Assembly: GCA_005656395.1 (NCBI GenBank)
Contig: SRSI01000031.1
Coordinates: 806,001 to 870,000, forward strand
Direction: 5' to 3'
DNA from: Strongyloides papillosus
Lineage: Eukaryota > Nematoda > Chromadorea > Rhabditida > Strongyloididae
DNA: 64,000 nucleotides
Positions within the stretch are counted from its first letter, which is position 1. Each line of letters begins with the position of its first letter. The notes beneath the pieces were generated by a model, which saw nothing but the letters and a program-made list of their open reading frames with translations, had not been told where the DNA came from and made no database searches. Shown here piece after piece: positions 13,699-24,625 of this stretch. A program made the translations under genes and the position numbers.

Positions 13699-15603
13699 GA
13701 TAATATAGAAAAATATTTATAAAAATTTATATGCTGATAAGTCAATGTTTCTATGGAGACTTTTATACAATAAGTATTTCAAAATACCATGTAAATATGA
13801 AAACAAGGGGAGTTGTTGATGATAACAAAAAGTGCAAAGTGTCGTTAAGAAGTATAGTAAAAATTGATTGTGGTAAAAAGTCTATGCAAAAAATAAAAAA
13901 TCAGATCACTTTAATCATACAATCCCTTTTAAGTATCGTTGTAATTCATTGCATCAAATATGATATTAATTTATTCTTTTAATGGAAGTTTTTCCATTTG
14001 TTAATACCAACACACATATTGTTAAAAAATTGATTTTACATGTCATAAAAAAACAATGTTAGACAGAAATATATATAGTATATGACGAATGAATAAATAA
14101 TAAAATAAATTTTAAATTTTGACGTTGAGAAAAAAGTTTAAAAAAACACATTTAAAAAGATAATATAATGTAGCTCATCAAAATTGAATTCATCTTGATG
14201 AATTATTAACTTGCTTTCCATTATTTAAAGTATTAATTATTATTTTTGTATTAGTTTATTTCTTTACCAGAATCATAACCACCAAAGAAACAAAGTATCA
14301 TTGTTTCAACCTATTTTGTAATCTTAGTGCGAATTTCATTGTTACATACTTTATTTTCGATGTTTTTAAATTTTACCAGTCATTTTCATTTTTGTTACTG
14401 CAACGCAAAAAAGAAATTATTTTAATAAAATAAAATTTTATTGAAATTTTATCAAAAAATTGTTTCCCAATATCATCACTTTTAAGAAGGTATGTGAAAT
14501 CAATATTGTTTGATAGGACGGAAGCTAATATACAGATAAAATAATCATGTAAATACCCTAAGCCGCTAATGTTTTCGAAATAGTATTACTTATATAACTT
14601 TATAATAGAAATTTTATCCACATTTAATTTTTTTAGGCACCACATACATTAAAAGCTCAAAATTCGGGATCCTTGTTAAGTCGTCATTTTTTTACTAAGG
14701 AATGATGAAATATGTCTCTAGCTAATTTCACCCTTCATAATATAGTTATGAAAAATTAAAAATTTAAAGTAATTTACTACTTCATTTTGGGGATAAAATA
14801 TATTTGTATCATAATCTCACTCAATAATTGCCTTAAGCTTGGATTAATTGTTACAATGATAGCCAATCATACATATGATAATGCTAAAAATTTTCGATAT
14901 AGTTGATATTACTAATCAAGAATTTTTAGATTTCAATAATTGCAATAGAGTATATGAATCTGATAATGACATTGAAAATGTAAAATCTCAGATCTTGAAA
15001 TATGTTTAAAGAATTTGTACACAAAATGCTTATAAATCATGTAATATCACCCGTTTTACTAAAGTCAACTCCTATAAGAATCAAATAAGCAAGTTGAAAC
15101 ATTTTTTAAATTTAGTTAATGTAGTATTGTTGGTGTTTCTATATTATACCGAGGTTGTAAAGATATTGTAATAGCATACATTAATAAAAGCTTTTCTCTT
15201 TTTTCTTGTATCTTTATTTAAGATTAATTTGTAGCGCTACGACGTTTTGTTATTAGTTTTGTAAAGTGCTAAGTATATTCCTAATAAATAATATATTTTA
15301 TTTAAAAAATTTTAATTAACAATTTTACTAATTAAATATGTACATTTATATCTTTTAATTATCTATCTTATATGAATATACATTATAAATGTAACTTTTT
15401 TTCAAGATATATAAATATGAAAACACATATCAATAAAAAATCTTATTTATAATATTTTATCACATTTATATTATTTTTTTCAATTATCTCCCTTTATCAT
15501 TGATAATATTTATTCCCTATAGATTTAACTTTTTTAGAATTTACCAAACTAGATAAAACTTAGTTTCTTATATATTTTTTATGAAGCATTTTAGTATATC
15601 AAT
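13699..15603. other. intergenic, no firm gene
   Basis: Contains the 5' side of the 12085-13698 gene. An 83-codon frame (13731-13982, plus) and a 43-codon frame (14881-15009, plus) are present, but neither has homology I recognise or splice-linked partners. Nothing else seen. Confidence 0.45.
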
Positions 15604-16061
15604 TTAATTTTCATCCAAATTAAAATATTTTCTTGTACAATTTGAGTTTTTACAGCAACAAATTTTAGATGTTTCATTAAAATTATTGTGCTGTTTTAAT
15701 AATTCTTGACAAAACATTTCATTATTTTGAAATAAAAACTGATATTATTAATAAAGTGTAAATTTTATTTTACCTCACAATTATCCTCAAATTTTTCCGA
15801 ATTAAAGTTATGAAAATATTTGTTAACAAAATTTAATGTAGACGACAGACAACCTAATATATATCCATGAAAATTTTTTCGGGATATATTTAAATAAATA
15901 TATGAGCATAATTTACATGATCTGTCTATTGTCGGTGTTTTCTTCATAGTCAAACCCTCTTTACTGTATTTCTGTAAGTTATCACAAACCAATCCATATA
16001 GTAAAATACTGCTATTTAGAAATATTAACGTTAATATATAAATGCTAATCTTAGTATTCAT
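15604..16061 (-). CDS. small Cys-rich secreted protein (2 exons)
   Basis: Exons 16061-15774 and 15738-15604 join through a 35-nt phase-0 intron (GAG|GTAAAA...ATATCAG|TTT). The product is 140 residues. It begins with a hydrophobic signal peptide (about residues 1-25, ending before Cys26) and then has spaced cysteines: C26, a C-x-x-C pair, single Cys, and a C-terminal CCC-x-x-x-x-C cluster (KICCCKNSNC). A C-terminal CC(C)-x4-C-N/T end resembles small nematode secreted domains such as ET modules or Ly6-like three-finger folds. I cannot assign it firmly. No membrane anchor is visible after the signal peptide. It stands alone between a receptor cluster and an unrecognised gene. Confidence 0.65.
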
Positions 16062-16862
16062 TTTTTATATTAAAAAATAAATTTACATCTGTAGATTTTT
16101 AATTTATATAAATATTGTGTTTCAAAGTCGTTTAGAAAATTTTATATTTTGTCAAAATATCGAACAATACCTTGATTTTTATTTAAAATAGCTTTCATAG
16201 AAAATGTAATAACAATATATGTAATAAAGATATTTTTTAATCTTTTAGTGAATAATAAAATCAACAAAAAATTAAAAAATGGTAAGAATCTATTTATGAC
16301 AATAAAATATTTTATTTAAGATATTCAACTTTGTTTATAACACTTTTGTAATTTATATAAGTAATATTATTTTAATTGATATTATGGATCATTTAATTTA
16401 AAAAACAACCATATAAATTCCTAAATTTTGATAATTGTAATGTTATTAATTTATTTATATTAATAATTCTTATAAAAATGACAAAAGTAAATATTTTATT
16501 CGTAATTTTAACAAAAGATGTTGTAAAAACATATTTAATATTACGTTTAAATATTTTTACAAATTACTATGCAAATATATAAATTGGGGCAAAAAGTTTA
16601 AAGAAAAATATTCAAAAGAACTACTTACTAAGAAGTTTCAAAATGCTATATTTTTAATGGTTTGGAAAATACTATCATCACATTCATGATATTATTTGCT
16701 AACTTTTATGAGCAAAATATTTTCAACAAGTGATTCATTTATAGTTGTGCTAGCATCAATATTTCCTTATTCTCCTTCTATAGACGAACTATCATTCAAT
16801 AGAGTTTTTTTTTATTTTGTTTAAATGAAAAAATTAAACTATAAATTTAAACTACTAAATAT
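16062..16862. other. intergenic, no gene seen
   Basis: AT-rich spacer between the small secreted protein and the Srx-like receptor. No supported feature. Confidence 0.5.
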
Positions 16863-17831
16863 TTACGTTATATTTATTGTCATTTTATTATAAATCTTAT
16901 TTGTTTTTTTTGTCACAGTCGAAATTTTTGTTTTTTGAGATTTCATTTTTTTACTTTTAATATTAAAACATTTACGCAAACTTTTTTTAACATCCTTGTT
17001 CATTAATCCAACTACAATACCGTCTAATGCATGATATGAAACCCAAACCAATGAAGTTGATGAAAATAAAAGATTTACATTTTCACTAAAATATATTGAT
17101 ACATAATAAAAACATATAAGCATAAAAATAAGATATAAATTTGATAATAATGTTCTATAAAATATGTTCAAGTCTAGTTTAAGAGAAAATTCATTAGAAT
17201 GAATATTACTTCTTTTTATGGAAATTTTTCCATTAGTTAGCAAAAAATATCTTTTTACAAAAAGAGCACATATCAAAAGAAAATCAACTAAAATTGTTAA
17301 TGATCCAAAAGTAGTTCCAAATAAGAAATCTTCAATATATGCTACTTTTAAGCAAACAATTGTTTGTGCATAACTCCATATTCTATCACTAATCATAAAA
17401 TAACATTTATTATCAAAGGAAAAAGGAACACACATTAATAATGATAGACTCCAGTATATTACAAGTATTACATAAACATTTTTTTTACTAAAAATTTTAT
17501 CGTATTTTGTTGGCAAAACTATAGCTATAAATCTGTTTATTGATGTTACAAATCTACTATATATACCACTAAAATAGCCATATAATACTAGCTGCCCGAT
17601 TCTTTTGTTGGCACCATCTGGAACAATGTAGATATTTGTTTCAACTATAAAAAGCCATAATAACATTGGAAATAAAATTAAAATATTCGAAAATGTAAAT
17701 GATAAACAAAGGATTCCAAACGCAGTTTTTTGTTTTGCGAAGAAAAAGAAGTGTAAAAAAGTAAATAAATTTGCCAAAAATCCAATAAAGATAGTTAAAT
17801 AAAAAATAACTAAAAAAATTAATTGTAGCAT
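16863..17831 (-). CDS. 7TM chemoreceptor, Srx-like
   Basis: Single-exon frame of 322 residues. Seven hydrophobic segments are visible. After TM3 it has SINRFIAIVLPTKYDKIF, the Srx-type equivalent of the DRY region (N-R-F-x-A-I-x-x-P-x-x-Y). In the second extracellular loop it has a C-Y-F-M...W-S-Y...V-C pattern followed by Y-I-x-D-F, typical of Srx receptors. The tail is short and strongly basic (Lys-rich). It is a close tandem paralogue of the gene at 18219-19145, same strand, 387 nt apart. Probably a sensory-neuron GPCR; ligand unknown. Start at the first ATG, which leads directly into TM1. Confidence 0.85.
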   Translation of the reverse strand: MLQLIFLVIFYLTIFIGFLANLFTFLHFFFFAKQKTAFGILCLSFTFSNILILFPMLLWLFIVETNIYIVPDGANKRIGQLVLYGYFSGIYSRFVTSINRFIAIVLPTKYDKIFSKKNVYVILVIYWSLSLLMCVPFSFDNKCYFMISDRIWSYAQTIVCLKVAYIEDFLFGTTFGSLTILVDFLLICALFVKRYFLLTNGKISIKRSNIHSNEFSLKLDLNIFYRTLLSNLYLIFMLICFYYVSIYFSENVNLLFSSTSLVWVSYHALDGIVVGLMNKDVKKSLRKCFNIKSKKMKSQKTKISTVTKKTNKIYNKMTINIT

Positions 17832-18218
17832 AAAGTATCTATAAAATTAAAACTCTTTAAACTATCAAATAAATACAATAGAATAAAAAATTCAATTTTT
17901 ATCTTTTATAAATAGAATGAAAATAGTCTTGAAAACATATATTTTGTAATGCTTAAAGCATGTGAATTCGGATATATAATTGGTTTTTTATGATAAACAT
18001 AACAATCCCGTGTAAAATATTTTTTTAAAAATAAAAAACTAATTATTTCATCTTTAGTGCAAATTCAATAAAAAGATTTTTTTATAATCTGAAAATTTTT
18101 AGCATTAAATTTACAATAAAAATTCCATAAAATTATAATTTTTTATTAATAATAACAATATGTTTTTTTATTCCATAAAACTATCATTAAATTTTGTACG
18201 GAATTCTGATTGCTTTAT
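17832..18218. other. spacer between Srx-like paralogues
   Basis: 387-nt spacer; must hold the promoter of the 16863-17831 gene and the 3' UTR of the other. No clear box identified. Confidence 0.4.
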
Positions 18219-19145
18219 CTACCGTCTTTGAACCATATGAAGATTTCTTGTAATTTCAACATTACTTATTATTTTTGTATCTTTTTTAAAATTTAATAAA
18301 AAATGTTTTTTAACATCATAATTAAATAGGCCAACAATAGTACCGTCTAAAAAATGATGAAACATCCAAAACATTGATGTTGTCACAAATAGATAGTCCA
18401 AATTACCAGCTGCAAACACAGAAAAATAATGAAAAGAAATTAAACTTATAACTAGAAAAATATTAGATATTACGGTTCTCAAAAAAATGTTTATATCAAT
18501 ATTTCTTTGCTTTCTATTAAACGATTTATTAATTTTTACGCTGATTTTTTTCTTCGATTTTGTAATATTTTTCTTTATCAAAATTGATGCAGTTATTATG
18601 TCAATAAAAATAATAGTACTACCAATTGTAACTCCATATAAAAAATCTTGAATATATGAAACTTGTGTACAAAAGTTTGTTGTACCGTAACTCCATATTC
18701 TATCAATAAATATAAAATAACAATAATCACCCAAGCTTAGGGGAATAATCATCATTAGACCAACAATCCAGTTTATAGAAAGATAAATGTATGTATGTTT
18801 ATTAGAAAAAATTTCTTTATATTTTAAAGGGATGTTTATAGCAAAAAATCTGTTAAATGATAAAATTAGTCTGCCAAGTATTCCTGAGTAAAACCCAAAA
18901 AGCACTATTTGACCAATTCTTTTATTTATAAATAATGAAGGACTATATAATTTTGTTTCTTCAAATAATAACCACAAAAAATTTGGTATTAAGACAAAAA
19001 GATTTCCAGTAATAAAGGAGATACAAATTAATGAGTAGGAATTTTTCTTTTTCGAAACAAAAAAATAATACCAGAATGTATATCCATTAGTTAAGATTCC
19101 TAAGACCACTATTAGATAATACAAAATTACCAAAATTGTCAACAT
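18219..19145 (-). CDS. 7TM chemoreceptor, Srx-like
   Basis: Single-exon frame of 308 residues, paralogue of 16863-17831. Shared blocks include N-K-R-I-G-Q preceding TM3, F-N-R-F-F-A-I-N-I-P-L-K-Y after TM3, a C-Y-F...DRIWSYG...F-C extracellular loop, and Y-I-Q-D-F-L-Y-G. Seven hydrophobic segments; the C-terminal tail is short and basic. The uninterrupted frames and conserved motifs in both copies suggest both are functional. Inferred role: chemosensory GPCR. Confidence 0.85.
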   Translation of the reverse strand: MLTILVILYYLIVVLGILTNGYTFWYYFFVSKKKNSYSLICISFITGNLFVLIPNFLWLLFEETKLYSPSLFINKRIGQIVLFGFYSGILGRLILSFNRFFAINIPLKYKEIFSNKHTYIYLSINWIVGLMMIIPLSLGDYCYFIFIDRIWSYGTTNFCTQVSYIQDFLYGVTIGSTIIFIDIITASILIKKNITKSKKKISVKINKSFNRKQRNIDINIFLRTVISNIFLVISLISFHYFSVFAAGNLDYLFVTTSMFWMFHHFLDGTIVGLFNYDVKKHFLLNFKKDTKIISNVEITRNLHMVQRR

Positions 19146-20876
19146 TTGATTTTGAAATATTAAGTAAATCGTTGTTCGTTCTTGAATATTTACTATATAA
19201 TTCTCAATTTTTAATATATATGTTTAATTATTTTAACAAAAAAAGGTTCATTTAAATAATAAGTAATATCTTCTATAATCATTATCTTATGAAAAGTAAA
19301 GGTTTTACAATTTTTAAACAAAAAATAAGTATAATGAAAAGTCGATAACTAAAGAATATAACGATTCATTCATTATTTTCTATTCATCTGTTAATAAAGT
19401 TTAAAAATTATTATCAGATAATGAAGGTAAGTTTTCTAAGAATTTGTAGTTATTATATTATGTCTAGTCTACTTTTAGTATAAAATATATATAATATTTT
19501 TATAAATTTCTTATTTAATTACTAAATTGTTTTGAGAAAATAAAAAGTATCATATATAAAAAGATTCTTTTTGAATTTATATAAATCAACTACTAGTAAA
19601 GTACATGAGAATATTGAAACATAAGTTTTTGTAATATTATAATCATATTTCAGTTTCATTTGTCAAGAAAAATTATTTTTTAATTAGTCATATTTTATGA
19701 TTATTAACTTTTTAAATTATATTATATGTGAGTAGATTACTTCAGTGACTAAACATTTCCTCAATCAACAGTGCTCAAAACTTTTTTGCAAAGTTTTCAA
19801 ATGTTTTGCTAATAAGGAAATGATAAAAATGCATAATTAACTATTTTCAACATCCGACAGTTATTTAACTCGTCTTTATCTCTCCACATGAAAAAATATT
19901 TGCAATATCTTTTGCAACAGAAAAAACTTTTAAATTTATTATAATTATATAATAACTAATTTGTTAAATAATATGTGAAATAAAAATTTCAAGATCTTTG
20001 TTTTATTTTAAATTTATTGTATGTAAAACAAATATTACTACAAGCAGTAATCTAATTTTCACACTGAATATTTTTTATTATCCAATACATACACGTGAAA
20101 TTTTATTAATTTCACATTGTAAAATTAAATTGTAAATAAGATAAAAAAGTTCTTTTAAATTTTCTGTCAAAGAAATTAAAAATCGCACTATAAAGTGAAT
20201 AAAATATTATGCTCGTCTTATTTTTACTGATTAGTAAATTTAAACACAAATATTGATGAGAATTTGTTTTGATAATTTAAAATAAAGCTTTTGGAAAATT
20301 TAAAATTTTTTTATTTAAAACTGTTAAAAATAATAAGATTTATAAAAAAATAAAACAGTTTTCATCAATTCAATAAAGTCATTTATATCTTATTATTATA
20401 TTTATGATTTACAATTTCACAAAAATATTTACTTAGCAATAAGTAATTACAAAAAGTGCTGTTGTGTAATTTAGAGTCTAAACAACATTTTTAACTGCAT
20501 CGTTATTGTATTGAAATTATCCATACTGTTGAAATCATTGACGCAATCGAAATAAAAACACAAGCTTAGATATTCTTGGATAAAGGCACACAAATCCTGC
20601 ATTACCTATCACATATAAGTCTGAATACTAAAACAATTTCACTAACTGTTATAATATAAAATGGAGAATTAGTTTAAATAACAGTCGTTCTTCAAAATCA
20701 CATACTTTGTATGTAGCTTAAAATAGTATTATTAACGTTTATTCTCTCACTTTACTTGTTATGCTAATACACAAAAAAAAATAGGAAAAATTTTGATAAA
20801 TCTATCTGAAATGCAAAAAAATTTCCAACCTATTAAAAAATTAACATTTAGTGAATAAATTGGATGACATATTATG
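19146..20876. other. intergenic, no gene seen
   Basis: AT-rich sequence between the Srx-like pair and the LTR element. No coding frame, tRNA or repeat recognised. Confidence 0.5.
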
Positions 20877-21095
20877 TGTCATCACTATTATGTCTATATA
20901 AACCCCTACTTTTGTCATTATTTTACTTTATCGTGTTCGTTCTAAATATTGTATCACTAAATATTATACCTCTAAATAGAGGGTGAGTCTTAATTAATAT
21001 CTTTTCTTTTATGTATCTATTTTATAGTTTCCGTTTTAAAATAAAGACTTTTATTCTGAAGCAGGCGCCACAACAAATAGTTTATTATTTTTCTG
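20877..21095 (+). repeat. left LTR
   Basis: Starts TGTCATCA like the right LTR at 23666. Contains a TATATAAA box (20895-20902) and an AATAAA signal (21040-21045), followed by a block ending GCAGGCGCCACAACAA that is shared with the right LTR. The right copy reads TATACAAA at the TATA position. The exact 3' boundary is uncertain by a base or two; TGG follows directly and may begin the primer-binding site, but I cannot match it to a tRNA. Confidence 0.75.
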
Positions 21096-21136
21096 GATAA
21101 CGTTGTAGCCGCTTACGAATATCTGTCTATCTGTTG

Positions 21137-21353
21137 TGAATCCTATAATTCTATTCATTTGGTTTGGAATAGTGTGGAATCTGTAAGTCTTTTGTTTGTG
21201 AGTCCTGTAATTCTATTCATTGGTTATAATAGTGTGGAATCTGTCTGTCTTTTGCGAATCCTATAATTCTGTTCAGTAGTGAATAGTGTGGAATCATTTT
21301 ATTTTGTTTTGTTAAGTCCTATAATTCTATTCGTGGTTAAGAATAGTGTGGAA
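21137..21353 (+). repeat. four leader repeats, each able to form a hairpin
   Basis: The motif TCCTATAATTCTATTC recurs at 21141, 21203, 21259 and 21317 (spacing 62, 56, 58). Each is followed by a GAATAG- or ATAG-containing half that pairs with CTATTC or its variant, then GTGTGGAAT. The repeats lie between the left LTR and the gag frame. Confidence 0.8.
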
Positions 21354-21530
21354 TTTACTTTTGTGGAATCTTATTGTCTTATTTGTAATCAAAGTGTGTA
21401 ATCTTTGATCTGTTAAACTTCTGGAATTTGAACGCATCACCTAAAGTCATCGTTTTGTTTATCGTCGCGTCACCGTTTTAAAGTCATCAAAATTGAACGT
21501 CAAATTATAAGTACTACCTTACCAACACTG

Positions 21531-21917
21531 TTGAAAATCCACTATTCTAGCTTCAAGTATACTGCTGAGGATCTTTCTAAGTGGACTGAATTGAATCTAT
21601 CTCACGCTAGTAAAAGTGATAAAACCCGTACAACCGCTGTTTTAAACTTCTTAAAGGACACGATACCTGCTAATTCAAATAGTGAAGGAATCTTTGGTCG
21701 AAGTTTTCGTCTGTTGTCAAGATTAACAGGGAGTGTAGATAGTGAGGATTCTGAAAATAGTTTTGTGTCTGATAAAGACTCGTACAGTCCTAATTTAACT
21801 AAGGAATCTCTTGAAGGAATTGATAATCTGTTAAATAAGTTTGAACAAAGTTTCAAAGAACCAATTGTACCTGTTATTGAAAATAAAGTTGTGAAAAAGA
21901 AAATGTCTACTGCTTAG
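21531..21917 (+). CDS. retrotransposon leader/gag N-terminal frame
   Basis: 128-codon frame beginning TTG or a nearby codon, at the 5' end of the element interior. Ser/Asp-rich, no recognised motif. It ends in TAG at 21915-21917, 69 nt before the main gag frame. The bases between stay open in part and resemble coding sequence, so a single gag frame split by stop codons is likely. Confidence 0.5.
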   Translation: MKIHYSSFKYTAEDLSKWTELNLSHASKSDKTRTTAVLNFLKDTIPANSNSEGIFGRSFRLLSRLTGSVDSEDSENSFVSDKDSYSPNLTKESLEGIDNLLNKFEQSFKEPIVPVIENKVVKKKMSTA

Positions 21918-21986
21918 AGTGAAATGAAAAAGTATTCACCGCCTTCTGGTGATTTTAAAACTTGGCTGAGAGAATTCTAGTTACAT

Positions 21987-23108
21987 ATGGAAGTGGATAA
22001 TATCGAACCCGGTAAGAAAATTTCTGTTCTCAAAATTAAACTAGAGGAGGAAGTGCACGATTACCTTGAATCACTTCAACCTACCGAAGTAGATACGTAT
22101 GAAAAAGTCAAACGTTTACTGTTGGCAAAATATACGTCTCAAATGTCTGTAATGAATGCTCAAGCACGTATTAGAGGATATGTTGTTGACCATAAGCCCG
22201 AGAATTTCCTAAAGTCTGCTACTGAACTTACTAAACTGATTGCTGCATCCGCTCCACATCTCGATAAATCTGTAATGAAGGAACACCAGTTTCAAATGAT
22301 GTTACTGTTTTTGAAAGAAAGAGCATGGAGTAGATTGTACAATCATGGTTATCGTTATCAAACATTGTCTGAAGGTTTATATGATATTGAATGTGCTGTT
22401 AAACTTGATAAGCCAGCTGAGAAGTCACGTTCAAATAAGAATTCTCAGGAAACTCAAAAATTCACGGGGGAATGTAATTGCTGTCATAAGAAGGGTCATA
22501 AAGCTGCCCGTTGCCATACTAGAATAAATGATGAGAAAAAAGCCTCCAATACTACTGCCATTACTACAAATACTTCAAATGCTTCAAATACTAAAAATAA
22601 ATATCAATCCCAAACCTATCATCGTAATAATTTTATTTCAAAGAGTGGAAATGTTAAGTTACCATTGATTGAAGTTAATATAAGTAAGGGATGTTATACT
22701 GCCTTAATTGATACTGGAGCTAATGTTGGAATAATTCGTGAAAGCATCACTTTGCGTCATGGTCTTGAAGTTACACCATGTGATGATATTTTACGTCAAA
22801 CTTTTGATACTGAATCCAGATCATTGGGAAAGACTGTTGTTAATGTTAAGATAAAAGATAAAATATGTAAACTTGAATTTATGTGTGTTAAAGATGTTTA
22901 TATGGATGATATTTACGATCTTTTACTTGATACAAATGCTATTGTTAAATTTAATTTGAATATTAATCTTGCTCAAGAGGAAATTGTTATGGACGAGAAG
23001 TCAATTGATTTAATTGAAGTTGTAAAACCTAAATCTCACAACATGAATAATATAATGTTAAGAGAGCCTATGATCTCTAATGAAGAAGCCTTTAAAAAAG
23101 TTATGTGA
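21987..23108 (+). CDS. retrotransposon Gag-protease polyprotein
   Basis: 373-residue frame. Residues about 15-145 look like a retrotransposon Gag (helical, with an E-x-Y/V-x-x-L-K-x-x-x-L-L-A-K-Y pattern). A zinc knuckle of the form C-x2-C-x4-H-x4-C follows (ECNCCHKKGHKAARC, about residue 163). Near residues 235-245 is the retropepsin signature ALIDTGANVGIIR. The flap and second-loop parts are recognisable but weak. The frame ends at 23108 just where RT would be expected in a gypsy-type element; RT is absent. ATG at 21987 is the first Met after a stop, so the native start may be upstream. Confidence 0.75.
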   Translation: MEVDNIEPGKKISVLKIKLEEEVHDYLESLQPTEVDTYEKVKRLLLAKYTSQMSVMNAQARIRGYVVDHKPENFLKSATELTKLIAASAPHLDKSVMKEHQFQMMLLFLKERAWSRLYNHGYRYQTLSEGLYDIECAVKLDKPAEKSRSNKNSQETQKFTGECNCCHKKGHKAARCHTRINDEKKASNTTAITTNTSNASNTKNKYQSQTYHRNNFISKSGNVKLPLIEVNISKGCYTALIDTGANVGIIRESITLRHGLEVTPCDDILRQTFDTESRSLGKTVVNVKIKDKICKLEFMCVKDVYMDDIYDLLLDTNAIVKFNLNINLAQEEIVMDEKSIDLIEVVKPKSHNMNNIMLREPMISNEEAFKKVM

Positions 23109-23155
23109 AGTTTTACCAAATAAGCCTGAATGGACTCTTAGTCATGTAAAAATCT

Positions 23156-23611
23156 TTGGAAGTTAATAAAGAAGAAACTGATATTTTAAGGGAGATGGAA
23201 AATCATCTTTTAATTGCTAATGAAAGTGTTTTAGTAACTGCTGATGAAAATAATGCTGTAATCGTTAATGAAAAAGTTGTTGAAATTAGTCCTGATCAAG
23301 AGATTGTTATTAATAATGTTAAATCGGATAACTCTGCTGGTAAATGCCATATGCTTTATGAATTTTGTCAAAATACTGAATCTACCTTAATGGAGGGAGA
23401 TTATGCCTACTATAAATTGAAAAGAAATGCTTTGTTTGCTCATAACAATGCTTATGTTACATTGTTGAATAGTTGTCTTAAACATAATGAAGATATTGCT
23501 ATGAAAAAAATTAATCTACTTTTTGGAACTATTAAGCTTTTAATTGAGGATGCTGTAAGAAATGTCAAACGTAAGGGAAGAATCAAAGCCTATGAAGAAA
23601 TCTTTTCATAA
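23156..23611 (+). CDS. unrecognised frame in the LTR element
   Basis: 151-codon frame beginning with TTG, directly upstream of the right LTR. Acidic Glu/Asn/Val-rich N-terminal part and a helical C-terminal part. It is not RT, RNase H or integrase. It may be a remnant of the 3' end of a longer polyprotein, or an accessory frame of a non-autonomous family. Confidence 0.4.
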   Translation: MEVNKEETDILREMENHLLIANESVLVTADENNAVIVNEKVVEISPDQEIVINNVKSDNSAGKCHMLYEFCQNTESTLMEGDYAYYKLKRNALFAHNNAYVTLLNSCLKHNEDIAMKKINLLFGTIKLLIEDAVRNVKRKGRIKAYEEIFS

Positions 23612-23665
23612 AGGAGAATGTTTCTAAGGTAGAAGGAGTAAAGAAGAAAGCGATGATATATCAAT

Positions 23666-23815
23666 TGTCATCATATTAAGTCTATACAAACCCCCATTTT
23701 TTTATAATCTTCACATTCGTAATCTATATTTCTTACGTAATGTCATTCCGTTTTAAAATAAAGACTTTTATTCTGAAGCAGGCGCCACAACAACAAATCG
23801 TTTATTATTTTTCTG
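23666..23815 (+). repeat. right LTR, shortened
   Basis: Matches the left LTR at TGTCATCA, the CTATACAAACCCCC block and the AATAAA (23757-23762)...GCAGGCGCCACAACAA block, ending in the same T-rich TTATTATTTTTCTG. About 70 bp of the middle of the left LTR are absent here. Confidence 0.75.
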
Positions 23816-23904
23816 ATCAATGACATTTATTTTAGTGATAATTATTCAATTTTCAACTATCTTTTTTTTTCGTGTGACATTTTCAGAGAAAGTATTCTAG
23901 TTTA

Positions 23905-24390
23905 TTTTTTAATAAGGCTAGAGCATTGCATTCAGCACATGGAGCACTGCCGTCTTTGGACACCCCATATAGGAAATAGGGGTAAAGGGTCCGTGAAAGT
24001 GTTTTATTAATGTTTATTTTTTTTTGATTTGGTAATTTGTTTAAAAAATTATCTTGTAGATTTTTTATTTATTGAAAATGTGATATTATTGTGATGAGGG
24101 TTGGTGGTATCTATGAAAAAGTTTTTTTTATGACGGGGGGCTGAATTTTGTACGAGGCGATTCGTATTTCCCACTCGTTGTTGGGCATTTAATAAACGTG
24201 CTTACAATTCCCACAAAGAACGAGCTATTTCTCCTTCATAATTCTGACAAAATTCATTACGACCGGGAAAGCTTTGCTCTCATCAACAGAAAAGGCAATA
24301 TAAGAAAACAGTATAAGAGAATTCGTAATAATAATTCGAATATTTAAGGCAATCTGACTCCTTCCAGTAGTAAAGTCAGTGTACCATATA
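23905..24390 (+). repeat. inverted-repeat block A flanking the micro-exon gene
   Basis: This block recurs in reverse complement at about 32700-33165. The best conserved parts are GAGCATTGCATTC...GAGCACTGCCGTC...AGGAAA-x-AGG-x-GTAAA (23930-23993), TATGACGGGGGGCT (24129-24142) with a following TACGA...TCGTA hairpin, and a TTTAAGRCARTCTGA block near 24345. The block contains no open frame. It lies about 0.3 kb from the 3' end of the gene at 24677-32106. Confidence 0.75.
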
Positions 24391-24625
24391 ATTGCAATAA
24401 AATTAATCGCAAATCAAGGAAATTCATATTTTTTTAGGTGGGAAAAATTCATTACATTTTACGCAAAAATGCTTCCCTACTTTTTTTTGCGTGTATCATA
24501 TACATTAATAAATATGCATATCAAGTAAATTTATCTAATTTAAAATCCAAAAAGTTAATGCGTCCGCTATTCTAAAGAAAATCTAAAAATTCTAATATTT
24601 CACTAAGCTATTAAATTTAAAAAAA

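Larger units (their letters stand above)
20877..23815 (+). mobile_element. LTR retrotransposon with gag and protease, no RT
   Basis: About 2.9-kb element bounded by two related LTRs (20877-21095 and 23666-23815). Between them lie a leader with four short tandem repeats, a gag-like frame, a zinc knuckle and a retropepsin-type DTGA motif. A 151-residue frame follows (23156-23611) that I do not recognise. No reverse transcriptase, RNase H or integrase is present, so it must be non-autonomous. The LTR pair has diverged, and the right copy lacks about 70 bp present in the left. No target-site duplication was found by eye. Confidence 0.8.

Noticed and set aside
13731..13982. 83-codon plus-strand frame divergent from the 537-residue gene
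   Set aside because: No domain, no splice-linked exon and composition expected of AT-rich non-coding DNA.
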